Assembly (NCBI GenBank): GCA_035708085.1
Contig: DASSTE010000073.1
Coordinates: 1 to 64,000, forward strand
Source: DASSBR01 sp035708085
GTDB lineage: Bacteria; Pseudomonadota; Gammaproteobacteria; Natronospirales; DASSBR01
Direction: 5' to 3'
DNA length: 64,000 nt
Shown here piece after piece: positions 23,124-31,487 of the stretch (positions are counted from its first letter, which is position 1; every line of letters starts with the position of its first letter). The notes beneath the pieces are model-generated. The model saw only the letters and a program-made list of their open reading frames with translations, made no database searches and was not told the origin of the DNA. The position numbers were made by a program, and so were the translations under genes.

Positions 23124-25214
23124 GTGTCAGCAGTCAAGAAAAGCTTTCAATACGGCAGCCATACCGTTACGCTCGAAACCGGCCGCGTGGCCCGGCAGGC
23201 GGACGGCGCCGTTCTCGTTTCGATGGGCGACACCACGGTGCTGGTTACCGCGGTGGGGCAGAAGCAGGCTGCGGAGAACCGCGACTTTTTCCCGCTCACG
23301 GTCAATTACCAGGAAAAGACGTACGCCGCCGGCAAGATTCCCGGCGGTTTTTTCAAGCGCGAGGGGCGCCCGAGCGAGAAGGAAACGCTGACCTCACGAC
23401 TGATCGACCGCCCGATTCGCCCGCTGTTTCCGAAGGGCTTTTATAACGAGGTGCAGGTCATCGCCACCGTGATGTCGGTGGACGTGGACATTGATCCGGA
23501 CATTCCCGCGATGATCGGTGCTTCCGCGGCGCTGGCGCTGTCGGGCATGCCGTTCAACGGGCCGATCGGCGCCGCGCGCGTTGGTTTCGTTGACGGCAGT
23601 TACGTGCTGAATCCGACTGCGTCGCAACTCGTGTGGTCGGATCTGGACCTGGTCGTCGCCGGTACCGAAAAGGCCGTGTTGATGGTCGAATCCGAAGCCA
23701 ATGTCCTCTCCGAAGAGACGATGCTGGGTGCGGTCCTCTTCGGCCACGAGCAGATGCAGACCGTGATTCAGAACATTCAGGCGCTGGCCGCCGAAGCCGG
23801 CAAGCCGGCTTGGGACTGGCAGCCGCCGGCGAAGGACGAGAATCTGGTCAAGGCGGTGGCCGAGCGCGCCGAGAAGGCAGTTGCCGACGCCTACAACATC
23901 GCCGAGAAGACGGCGCGCCAGGAACGCCTGAGCGAAATTCGCGCCGACGTGGATGCCGCGCTGACTGGCGGCGATGAGCCGCAGTTCGATGCCGGCGCCG
24001 TCGCCACGGCGTTCAAGGATCTCGAGAAGCGCATCGTGCGCGACCGCATTCTGGCCGGCGAGAAGCGCATCGACGGGCGCGACACGCGCACCGTGCGGCC
24101 GATTGCAGTCGAAGTCGGCGTGCTGCCCCGCACCCACGGTTCGGCGCTGTTTACACGCGGCGAAACCCAGGCGCTGGTGGTGACCACGCTGGGTACCGGC
24201 CGCGACGCGCAGATCATCGACGCGCTCGAAGGCGAGTACAAAGAGCCGTTCATGCTGCACTACAACTTTCCGCCGTACAGCGTCGGCGAGACCGGCTTTA
24301 TGGGCTCGCCGAAGCGCCGGGAAATCGGCCACGGTCGGCTGGCCAAGCGCGGCATCAAGGCCGTGATGCCGGACATGGACAGTTTCCCGTACGTGATTCG
24401 CATCGTGTCCGAGGTCACGGAATCGAACGGTTCCAGTTCGATGGCGACCGTTTGCGGCAGCAGTCTGTCGCTGATGGATGCGGGCGTGCCTATCAAGGCG
24501 CCGGTGGCCGGTGTGGCGATGGGTCTGATCAAGGAGGGCGATCAATACGCGGTCCTGACCGACATCCTGGGCGACGAGGATCATCTTGGCGACATGGACT
24601 TCAAGGTAGCGGGTACGCGCGACGGCGTAACCGCGCTGCAGATGGATATCAAGATCGACGGCATCACCCGCGACATCATGCAGACTGCGCTTGCGCAGGC
24701 GCATGAGGGCCGGCTGCACATCCTCGGCAAGATGGACGAAGCGATCACGACGCCGCGCAACGAGATGTCGAAGTGGGCGCCGCGCATCATCACGATGAAG
24801 ATCGACACCGACAAGATTCGCGACGTCATCGGCAAGGGCGGCGCGGTCATTCGCGCCATCACCGAAGAAACCGGCGCGACGATCGATATCCAGGACGACG
24901 GCACGATCAAGATCGCCTCAGTCGATCAGGCGGCCGGTGAGGCGGCGCAGAAGCGTATTGAAGACATCACCGCCGATGTCGAAGTCGGCAAGGTCTACGA
25001 GGGCCGCGTAGCCAAGCTGATGGACTTCGGCGCATTCGTGACGATTCTGCCGGGCCGCGACGGGCTGGTGCACATCTCGCAGATCTCCGAAGAGCGCGTC
25101 GAGAAAGTCAGCGACAAGCTCAGCGAAGGCGACATTATCAAGGTCAAGGTGCTGGAAGTGGACCGACAGGGCCGCATACGGCTCAGCATGAAGGCGGTCG
25201 AGGCTGCTGCGTGA
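23124..25214 (+). CDS. pnp: Polyribonucleotide nucleotidyltransferase (PNPase)
   Basis: A 696-residue protein starting at GTG 23124. Two RNase PH domains (FFPLTVNYQEKTYAAGKIPGG; RTHGSALFTRGETQALVVTTLG), a KH domain at about 555-615 (KIRDVIGKGGAVIRAITEETG) and an S1 domain at about 620-690 (GKVYEGRVAKLMDFGAFV). It degrades RNA 3' to 5' with phosphate and takes part in the degradosome. It is 45 bases from rpsO; I saw no long hairpin in that gap of the type processed by RNase III in E. coli. Confidence 0.97.
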   Translation: MSAVKKSFQYGSHTVTLETGRVARQADGAVLVSMGDTTVLVTAVGQKQAAENRDFFPLTVNYQEKTYAAGKIPGGFFKREGRPSEKETLTSRLIDRPIRPLFPKGFYNEVQVIATVMSVDVDIDPDIPAMIGASAALALSGMPFNGPIGAARVGFVDGSYVLNPTASQLVWSDLDLVVAGTEKAVLMVESEANVLSEETMLGAVLFGHEQMQTVIQNIQALAAEAGKPAWDWQPPAKDENLVKAVAERAEKAVADAYNIAEKTARQERLSEIRADVDAALTGGDEPQFDAGAVATAFKDLEKRIVRDRILAGEKRIDGRDTRTVRPIAVEVGVLPRTHGSALFTRGETQALVVTTLGTGRDAQIIDALEGEYKEPFMLHYNFPPYSVGETGFMGSPKRREIGHGRLAKRGIKAVMPDMDSFPYVIRIVSEVTESNGSSSMATVCGSSLSLMDAGVPIKAPVAGVAMGLIKEGDQYAVLTDILGDEDHLGDMDFKVAGTRDGVTALQMDIKIDGITRDIMQTALAQAHEGRLHILGKMDEAITTPRNEMSKWAPRIITMKIDTDKIRDVIGKGGAVIRAITEETGATIDIQDDGTIKIASVDQAAGEAAQKRIEDITADVEVGKVYEGRVAKLMDFGAFVTILPGRDGLVHISQISEERVEKVSDKLSEGDIIKVKVLEVDRQGRIRLSMKAVEAAA

Positions 25215-25224
25215 CAAGCTCTGA

Positions 25225-25246
25225 ACCCTCTCCCTCGGGAGAGGGT
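25225..25246 (+). repeat. Intergenic hairpin after pnp
   Basis: A 9-base-pair stem (ACCCTCTCC / GGAGAGGGT) with loop CTCG, without a T run. Probably a short repetitive extragenic palindrome; it may also protect the 3' end of pnp mRNA. Confidence 0.5.
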
Positions 25247-25290
25247 ACAATCATCTAACAATTAGAAGCAGCTGCGAAGGGACTTGCAGT

Positions 25291-26376
25291 ATGCATAACA
25301 ATCTGGACTATATCTCGGTAGGGCCGGGTTGGCTCGATCCGCTGGTGCTGCTGGTCGGCGCGGCGATCGTCGGCTGGCTGTTCTACTGGATTCTATTCAC
25401 CATCATTTGCCGGTTCACCGGCGGCCGCTTTGCCTCGGTCGCCGGTGCCATCGTTCATAATTTCCGGGCGCCCTCCCGCTGGCTTTTCCCGCTGTTCGGC
25501 GTGCTGCTCACCCTGCCGGCGTTATCGCTCCGGCACAAGGTAACCGGTCCGATCCATCACGCGATCGAGATCGTCCTGATTGCGATTGCCGGGTGGCTGG
25601 CCTTGCGGCTGATCGACGCCGTGGGCGACGTTCTCTCGGCACGCTACAGCGTCGATGTGCCCGACAACCTCCACGCACGCAAGATCCGTACGCAATTCGT
25701 CGTGCTGCGTCGCGTCGGCGCAGTGCTGATCGCCGCGTTCGCGCTTGGTCTGATGCTGATGACGTTCCCGCACATCCGGGCCCTGGGAACCACGCTGTTC
25801 GCATCGGCCGGCGCGGCCGGCATCGTCGTGGGCCTGGCCGCGCGGCCGGTACTCACCAACCTTCTGGCAGGCATCCAGATTGCGCTGACGCAGCCGATCC
25901 GTGTCGAGGATTCGGTCATCGTCGAAGGCGAGTGGGGCTGGATCGAGGAGATCACGACAACATACGTGGTCGTGCGCATCTGGGACTTGCGCCGCCTGGT
26001 GGTGCCATTGACGTATTTCGTCGAAAACCCGTTTCAGAACTGGACGCGCAAGAGCACGAACCTCCTTGGCACGGCCTACATTTATGCCGACTATTCGGTA
26101 CCGGTGCAGGCGGTGCGTGACGAACTGCATCGGATACTGGAGGCTTCAGACTTGTGGGACGGCAACACGTGGTCGTTGGATGTAACCAATCTCACGGAAC
26201 GTGTCGTCGAGATGCGGGCGCTGGTGAGCGCCGCCAACTCCGGCAATACCGTCAACCTGCGCCGGCTGGTGCGCGAAAAGCTGGTCACTTTCCTGCAGCA
26301 GAATTATCCCGACAGCCTGCCGCGGACGCGGGTGGAGATTGAGCGGCGCGACGAGAATGCGCCTCCATTGGCGTAA
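25291..26376 (+). CDS. MscS-family mechanosensitive ion channel
   Basis: A 361-residue membrane protein. It has about four transmembrane segments in residues 10-190; the last (ALGTTLFASAGAAGIVVGLAARPVLTNLLAG) is the pore-lining TM3 pattern of MscS. The cytoplasmic beta domain follows (QPIRVEDSVIVEGEWGWIEEITTTYVVVRIWDLRRLVVPLTYF) and an alpha/beta C terminus. It is expected to gate on membrane tension to release solutes in osmotic downshock. Its 3' end overlaps the convergent YheT-like gene by 92 bases. Confidence 0.88.
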   Translation: MHNNLDYISVGPGWLDPLVLLVGAAIVGWLFYWILFTIICRFTGGRFASVAGAIVHNFRAPSRWLFPLFGVLLTLPALSLRHKVTGPIHHAIEIVLIAIAGWLALRLIDAVGDVLSARYSVDVPDNLHARKIRTQFVVLRRVGAVLIAAFALGLMLMTFPHIRALGTTLFASAGAAGIVVGLAARPVLTNLLAGIQIALTQPIRVEDSVIVEGEWGWIEEITTTYVVVRIWDLRRLVVPLTYFVENPFQNWTRKSTNLLGTAYIYADYSVPVQAVRDELHRILEASDLWDGNTWSLDVTNLTERVVEMRALVSAANSGNTVNLRRLVREKLVTFLQQNYPDSLPRTRVEIERRDENAPPLA

Positions 26377-27346
26377 CGTTGGCTTTGCGCACGTATTGCA
26401 GCAGATGCGCACGCACCCGCCCTTCAAGCCAGTATTGCGCCTTCCATGGCCAGTAGCCGCCGACGAACCCCACGTGCCCGCCGCGGGTACTCAACTCAAG
26501 CGTCACGGCCGGTGCCAGTTCGTCGTCGGCTGGAATCGCTGTCGCACCTACCACCGGATCATCCCGCGATTGCAGAATCAGCGTCGGCACGCGAATGTCG
26601 CGCAGAAACTGGCGGCTGCCGCTGCGGCGGTAGTAGTCGGCCGCGTCGCGAAAGCCATGCAGTGGCGCGGTGATTGCATCGTCGAATTGGCGAAACGTTT
26701 TTAGCGTTGCCAATTCCGGCAGCGGAACCGGCGCCTCAATGCGACAGAATTTGCGCGCTGTGCTGCGGCGCATGCTGCGCAGCAGATACCAGTTGTAGAT
26801 GCGCGACAGGCCACGCTCGACGGTATCGGCGGCTGTCGCCGGATCGAACGGCACGGACACCGCAACAGCGGTTGCAAGCACCGCGGAGGCGCCGCGTTCG
26901 CCGAGCCACTTGAGCAGTACGTTGCCGCCCAGCGAGAAGCCGATCGCCGCCAGCGGCGTATCCGGCTCCGCCGCATGCAGGCGCGCGACGAGAAAATCCA
27001 GATCGCTCGTGAAGCCGGAGTGGTAGCCCGTTGCGAGACGGTTGGGCTCGCCGCTGCAGCCGCGGAAATGCAGCAAGGCGCCACGCCAGCCGAGGCGCTC
27101 GATCAATGCCATAACGCCGGTGGCATAGGCAGAGTTGATCGAACCCTCGAGGCCGTGCAGGACGATGACGATCGGACCGCGGCCGCCGCCGATCCAGTCG
27201 CAATCGGCGAAGTCGCCGTCGGGCAATTCGAGCCGCTCGCGGCGTACCGCCAGCTTCGGGCGCCGGCGGAAGAACGCGGGGAAGATGGTTTGGGCGTGGC
27301 GGTTTTTGAGCCACCACGCCGGTTTAAAAGTACTGTCGGTGATCAA
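26285..27346 (-). CDS. YheT-family alpha/beta hydrolase
   Basis: A 353-residue protein. Family marks: FKPAWWLKNRHAQTIFPAFFRR at the N terminus, the oxyanion region VIVLHGLEGSINSAYATG, FRGCSGEPNRLATGYHSG, and the nucleophile elbow GFSLGGNVLLKWLGE with Ser at about 146. Asp in LILQSRDDPVV and His in STRGGHVGFVGG complete a Ser-Asp-His triad. Substrates of this family are poorly defined (short esters). The last 30 residues are poorly conserved in appearance and lie antisense to the end of the MscS gene, so a shorter ancestral end is possible. Confidence 0.85.
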   Translation of the reverse strand: MITDSTFKPAWWLKNRHAQTIFPAFFRRRPKLAVRRERLELPDGDFADCDWIGGGRGPIVIVLHGLEGSINSAYATGVMALIERLGWRGALLHFRGCSGEPNRLATGYHSGFTSDLDFLVARLHAAEPDTPLAAIGFSLGGNVLLKWLGERGASAVLATAVAVSVPFDPATAADTVERGLSRIYNWYLLRSMRRSTARKFCRIEAPVPLPELATLKTFRQFDDAITAPLHGFRDAADYYRRSGSRQFLRDIRVPTLILQSRDDPVVGATAIPADDELAPAVTLELSTRGGHVGFVGGYWPWKAQYWLEGRVRAHLLQYVRKANVTPMEAHSRRAAQSPPASAAGCRDNSAAGK

Positions 27347-27374
27347 ATTTGATCACCCCCGGGATCATCAATCT

Positions 27375-29321
27375 TCATTCCGTGACGGCGGCGCCTTTCC
27401 GTGCTTTAATCAGGCTTTCCACCACCGACGAATCCGCCAGCGTACTGATATCGCCCAGATCGTCGAATTTTTCGGCGGCGACGTGGCGCAGTATCCGCCG
27501 CATGATTTTGCCGGAGCGCGTCTTCGGCAGCGCCGGCGCCCACTGGATCTCGTCGGGCGATGCGATCGGGCCGATTTCGCTGCGCACCTGTTGAACCAGC
27601 GCCACGCGTAAATCATCGCTCGGCTCCACGCCGCGCATCAGCGTCACGAACGCATAAATACCCTGACCCTTGATCGGATGCGGGTAGCCGACAACGGCGG
27701 CTTCCGCGACCGCGTCGTGCAGTACCAGTGCGCTTTCGATTTCCGCGGTGCCGAGACGATGACCGGATACATTGATCACGTCGTCCACGCGGCCGGTGAT
27801 CCAGTAGTAGCCATCGGCATCGCGATGCGCGCCGTCGCCGGTGCAGTACATGCCGGGAAACTGGCTGTAGTACGTCTGCACGAAGCGCTCGTGGTCGCCG
27901 TACACCGTGCGCATCTGGCCCGGCCAGGGGTGCTTGATGGCGAGAAGGCCGCTGGCTTCGCCCTCGAGTTCATTGCCTTGCTCGTCGACGATCGCCGGCT
28001 GAATGCCGAAGAACGGCAGCGTGGCCGACCCGGGCTTGAGATCGATGGCGCCGGGCAGCGCCGAGATCATGATGCCGCCGGTTTCCGTCTGCCACCAGGT
28101 ATCCACGATCGGGCAGCGGTTGTCGCCGACGACGCGGTAATACCATTCCCATGCTTCCGGGTTGATCGGCTCGCCGACCGTGCCGAGGATGCGCAAGCTC
28201 TTGCGCGACGCCTGTTTGACCGGCGCTTCGCCGTGCGCCATCAGCGCTCGAATCGCCGTCGGGGCGGTGTAGAAAATGTTGACCTGGTGCTTGTCGCAGA
28301 TTTGCCAGAAGCGACCGACGTCCGGATAAGTCGGCGCGCCCTCGAACATCAGTGTTGTGGCGCCGTTGGCGAGCGGACCGTAAACGATGTAGGAGTGGCC
28401 GGTCACCCAGCCGACGTCGGCGGTACACCAGTAGATGTCGCCGTCGTGGTAGTCGAACACGTAGCGATGCGTCATCGCACAATACAGCAGGTACCCGCCA
28501 CAGGTGTGCAGCGCGCCCTTCGGTTTGCCGGTGGAGCCGGACGTGTAGAGGATGAACAGCGGATCTTCCGCGCCCATCGGTTCGGCGGCGCATTCCGGCG
28601 AGGCCGATTCGATCAATTCGTGATACCAGACGTCGCGCCCGTCATGCCAGTCGATCTTGCCGCCGGTGCGTTGCAGTACGACGACCTTGTCGACCCCCGG
28701 GCATTGTTCGAGCGCTTTGTCGGTATTGGCTTTGAGCGGAACACGGTTGCCGCCGCGCACTCCTTCGTCGGCCGTAATCACGACATGACAGTCGGCATCG
28801 AGCACGCGGTCGCGCAGCGCCTGCGGCGAAAAGCCGCCAAAGACGACTGAATGCACCGCCCCGATGCGTGCGCAGGCGAGCATCGCCACGGCCGCTTCCG
28901 GCACCATCGGCATGTAAATGCAGACGCGGTCGCCCTTCTTGACGCCAAGGCCTTTGAGGCTGTTGGCAAAGCGGCAGACTTCGGAGTGCAGTTCGCGATA
29001 GCTCAGCCGGCGATCCTGGTCCGGTTCGTCGCCTTCCCACAGGATCGCGGTCTGGTCGCCGCGCTTCTCCAGGTGCCGGTCAAGGCAGTTGCAGGTGACG
29101 TTGAGTTCGGCGCCTTCGAACCAGCGGATATGGCCTTTGCGAAAATCCCAGTCGAGCACGCGGTCCCACATTTTCGACCACGTCAGGAACTGATCCGCCT
29201 GCTCGGCCCAGAACTGTTCCGGGTCGTCGACCGAACGCTGATACATCGCCTGGTAGCGATCGGCGTCGATCAGGGCGTGGCGGGCGGTTTCCTCGGAAAC
29301 CTTATGAATTTTGTCGGCCAT
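27375..29321 (-). CDS. acs: Acetyl-coenzyme A synthetase
   Basis: A 648-residue protein of normal length. ATP/AMP-binding motif ILYTSGSTGKPKGALHTCGG, then IYWCTADVGWVTGHSYIVYGPL, DTWWQTETGG, the hinge and CoA region YYWITGRVDDVINVSGHRLGTAEIESAL, and PKTRSGKIMRRILR with the lysine that is acetylated for regulation. It turns acetate, ATP and CoA into acetyl-CoA. Start at ATG 29321 (MADKIHKVSEETARHALI), with GGAGAG upstream, rather than the in-frame extension that runs back into gluQ. It overlaps the end of gluQ by 20 bases. Confidence 0.95.
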   Translation of the reverse strand: MADKIHKVSEETARHALIDADRYQAMYQRSVDDPEQFWAEQADQFLTWSKMWDRVLDWDFRKGHIRWFEGAELNVTCNCLDRHLEKRGDQTAILWEGDEPDQDRRLSYRELHSEVCRFANSLKGLGVKKGDRVCIYMPMVPEAAVAMLACARIGAVHSVVFGGFSPQALRDRVLDADCHVVITADEGVRGGNRVPLKANTDKALEQCPGVDKVVVLQRTGGKIDWHDGRDVWYHELIESASPECAAEPMGAEDPLFILYTSGSTGKPKGALHTCGGYLLYCAMTHRYVFDYHDGDIYWCTADVGWVTGHSYIVYGPLANGATTLMFEGAPTYPDVGRFWQICDKHQVNIFYTAPTAIRALMAHGEAPVKQASRKSLRILGTVGEPINPEAWEWYYRVVGDNRCPIVDTWWQTETGGIMISALPGAIDLKPGSATLPFFGIQPAIVDEQGNELEGEASGLLAIKHPWPGQMRTVYGDHERFVQTYYSQFPGMYCTGDGAHRDADGYYWITGRVDDVINVSGHRLGTAEIESALVLHDAVAEAAVVGYPHPIKGQGIYAFVTLMRGVEPSDDLRVALVQQVRSEIGPIASPDEIQWAPALPKTRSGKIMRRILRHVAAEKFDDLGDISTLADSSVVESLIKARKGAAVTE

Positions 29322-30273
29322 GGCGCTCTCCGTCTTCTTGTGGTGCTTCCATATTAAATCGACCGGCCTGCATTGCAACCGGCGCGGGCCGCGCCGCCAC
29401 GCCGCGCAGACGCTGCGGCTGCCAGTGTGCGACTGCCCAGTCGAGTATATCGGCCGGCGCATAAACGGCCAGTTCGGTCGGCGGCCGCTGCTCGAGAAAC
29501 GTCAGCGCGGCGACGAGTTGCGGCCCCGGCCGTGCCGAATCCAGCGGCGGCGCGTGTGTCTGTTTGCTGAGCTTGTCGCCGTTTGCGTCGACCGCGATCG
29601 GCAAGTGCAGGTAGGCCGGCGAGGGCAGGTCCAGGCAGCGGTGCAGCCAGATCTGGCGCAGCGTCGAGGAGAGCAGGTCGGCGCCGCGCACGATCTCGGT
29701 AAAGCCGCCATCGGCGTCGTCGACGGCGGCGGCAAGCTGGTAGGCGATCAGCCCGTCGGCGCGCCGGATGACGAAATCGCCCACCTCCGTCGCCAGATCG
29801 CTGGTGACGTGGCCTTGCAGCGGATCGTCGAACGCCGGCCGGGCATCGTCCACCCGCACGCGCACTGACCGCGCCGCCTTGCCGGCGGGCAGGCCATTGC
29901 GACAGGTGCCGGGATAAATGCCGTCGCCGATTTCGCGCCGGCTGCAGCCGCAATAAAACGCGCGGCCGCTGTCCAGCAGGGTTTGCAGCGCCTCGCGATG
30001 GCGCGCAGCGCGGTGGCTTTGATAGACGATGGCGCCGTCCCAGTGAAGCCCGAAGGCTTCGAGCTGCCGTGGAATCAGCGCGAGCGCGGCAGAGGAGTCG
30101 CGGTCGGGATCGATGTCGTCGATCCGCAGCTGCCATTCGCCATCGCGGCTGCGCGCCTGAAGAAAGCCGCCGAGGGCGGTGACGACGGAGCCGAAGTGCA
30201 GCGGGCCGGTCGGCGAGGGCGCAAAGCGGCCGCGGTACGGCCCTGCGGGCCGGGGTAAAGGGTTAAAGGTCAT
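29302..30273 (-). CDS. gluQ: Glutamyl-Q tRNA(Asp) synthetase
   Basis: A 323-residue protein resembling the catalytic half of glutamyl-tRNA synthetase without an anticodon domain. Motifs: YRGRFAPSPTGPLHFGSVVTALG (HIGH-like), LRIDDIDPDRD, FYCGCSRREIGDGIYPGTCRNG (cysteines for zinc), and KLSKQTHAP (KMSKS-like). It attaches glutamate to the queuosine base of tRNA(Asp). It lies downstream of dksA on the same strand, the classic dksA-gluQ pair of gammaproteobacteria. Confidence 0.93.
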   Translation of the reverse strand: MTFNPLPRPAGPYRGRFAPSPTGPLHFGSVVTALGGFLQARSRDGEWQLRIDDIDPDRDSSAALALIPRQLEAFGLHWDGAIVYQSHRAARHREALQTLLDSGRAFYCGCSRREIGDGIYPGTCRNGLPAGKAARSVRVRVDDARPAFDDPLQGHVTSDLATEVGDFVIRRADGLIAYQLAAAVDDADGGFTEIVRGADLLSSTLRQIWLHRCLDLPSPAYLHLPIAVDANGDKLSKQTHAPPLDSARPGPQLVAALTFLEQRPPTELAVYAPADILDWAVAHWQPQRLRGVAARPAPVAMQAGRFNMEAPQEDGERHGRQNS

Positions 30274-30336
30274 GGGTCAAAGGGAAGAAGAAGATGCACC
30301 TTCCTCAAATCGTACGCCCTTGACCCTTCACCCTTA
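30254..30336 (-). repeat. Imperfect palindromic words between dksA and gluQ
   Basis: Purine-rich words on one side (GGTAAAGGGTTAAAGG, GGGTCAAAGGG) face their near complements on the other (CCCTTGACCCTTCACCCTTAACC). The pairing is imperfect. It resembles in style the element between infB and rbfA. Part of it lies over the start of gluQ. Confidence 0.35.
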
Positions 30337-30343
30337 ACCGGTA

Positions 30344-30856
30344 TTAAACCGTCATCTGCTTTTCGCGAATTTCGTCCAGCGTCTTGCAGTCGATGCATTG
30401 CGTGGCCGTCGGGCGCGCTTCAAGCCGGCGGATGCCGATTTCCACGCCGCACGATTCGCAGTAACCGTAGTCGTCGTTGTCGATGTCTTCGAGCGATTCG
30501 TTGATTTTTTTCGCCAGTTTGCGCTCGCGATCACGCGTACGCAGCTCAAGGCTGAACTCCGATTCCTGGGTTGCGCGGTCGTTCGGGTCGGGGAAATTGG
30601 CCGCTTCGTCCTGCATATGGTGGACGGTGCGGTCGACTTCTTCCATCAACTCCTGCTTCCATGCTTCCAGGATCGCGCGGAAATGCGCTTTCTGCGCGTC
30701 GTTCATGTACGGTTCGCCGCGCTTGAGCTTGTACGGCTTGAAACCTGCAAACGGTCCGTGCAGCACGCTCTGGCGCTTGCGCGGCGAAGCCGGCTTCTTT
30801 TCCGCGGTCGCCGATTTCTTGGCCTGATCGGCGGCCTTTTTCGTGCTGGCGGGCAT
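30344..30856 (-). CDS. dksA: RNA polymerase-binding transcription factor DksA
   Basis: A 170-residue protein. Lys/Ala-rich N-terminal extension, then the coiled coil (MNDAQKAHFRAILEAWKQELMEEVDRTVHHMQDEAANFPDPNDRATQESEF) with Asp residues at its tip, and the C4 zinc finger CESCGVEIG followed by CIDCK. With ppGpp it inserts into the RNA polymerase secondary channel and reprograms transcription. ATG 30856 is chosen because AGGAGA lies 6 bases upstream; the frame is open further but only into the promoter region. Confidence 0.95.
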   Translation of the reverse strand: MPASTKKAADQAKKSATAEKKPASPRKRQSVLHGPFAGFKPYKLKRGEPYMNDAQKAHFRAILEAWKQELMEEVDRTVHHMQDEAANFPDPNDRATQESEFSLELRTRDRERKLAKKINESLEDIDNDDYGYCESCGVEIGIRRLEARPTATQCIDCKTLDEIREKQMTV

Positions 30857-30892
30857 CCGATTCTCCTGCTTGACCCGGTAAAAAAACGGGAT

Positions 30893-30921
30893 TTTATACT
30901 CCTTTGATCGGGGCGGTGCAA
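30893..30921 (-). promoter_or_regulatory. Candidate sigma-70 promoter of dksA
   Basis: On the minus strand TTGCAC (30921-30916) and TATAAA (30898-30893) are 17 bases apart, and the -10 ends 36 bases before the dksA ATG. Found by eye. Confidence 0.55.
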
Positions 30922-31048
30922 GCACGCAATGTTACTCCGAGGGCTTACCCGTGCCGCGCCCGCTCGACTGCAAAGCGTGATCGCAGAGCTTGTGAACGGA
31001 GGCGAAGGCTGACATGCTGGGTGCATGTCAATCGTCGAAGGAACCCCC

Positions 31049-31426
31049 ATGAAAATGACAATGATTGTCCTGCTTCTGACATTGGCCGCCGGAGCGCCTG
31101 TCACCGGCGCCTACGCAGACGCCCCTCCGGCGAAGCAAGCGAATTCCGGCACCAACAACGCCAACACCGTCAGCGACAGCCAACTCAAGCAGTTCGCTGC
31201 AGCGCGGGTCGACCTGAACAGCTTGCGTACCAAATACATGGCGGAGCTGAAATCGGCCGACACCATGGCGGATCGCAAGCGTGTGCGTGGCAACGCGCGC
31301 AAGGCAATGATCGCCGCGATCAAGCGCCACGGCATGACGGTGCAGGAGTTTCGCCACATCGCCGTAGTAATCACCAATTCCCCGGAACTCCGGAAGAAGT
31401 TGGAGGCGATGGAGCCGAACGGGTGA
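31049..31426 (+). CDS. Exported DUF4168-like protein
   Basis: A 125-residue protein with a clear signal peptide (MKMTMIVLLLTLAAGAPVTGAYA, cleavage after AYA at about residue 24). The mature part is helical and basic: VSDSQLKQFAAARVDLNSLRTKYMAEL and RKAMIAAIKRHGMTVQEFRHIAVV, similar in pattern to DUF4168 proteins of unknown function in the periplasm. ATG 31049 is preferred to the one at 31025 because of AAGGAA just upstream and because the signal peptide begins there. It is a single gene, convergent with the export operon. Confidence 0.65.
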   Translation: MKMTMIVLLLTLAAGAPVTGAYADAPPAKQANSGTNNANTVSDSQLKQFAAARVDLNSLRTKYMAELKSADTMADRKRVRGNARKAMIAAIKRHGMTVQEFRHIAVVITNSPELRKKLEAMEPNG

Positions 31427-31487
31427 GAATGAGTGGTTTGGTCAGTGGCAAGCGAATGCCTTTCCCTCCTCTAACCACTAACCAACG
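31427..31487 (+). repeat. Imperfect inverted repeat between convergent genes
   Basis: The gap holds GAATGAGTGGTTTGGTCAGTGG on the left and its rough complement (CCACTAACCAACGTCATTCAT) on the right. Pairing is imperfect and no T run follows. It may act as a bidirectional terminator. Confidence 0.35.
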
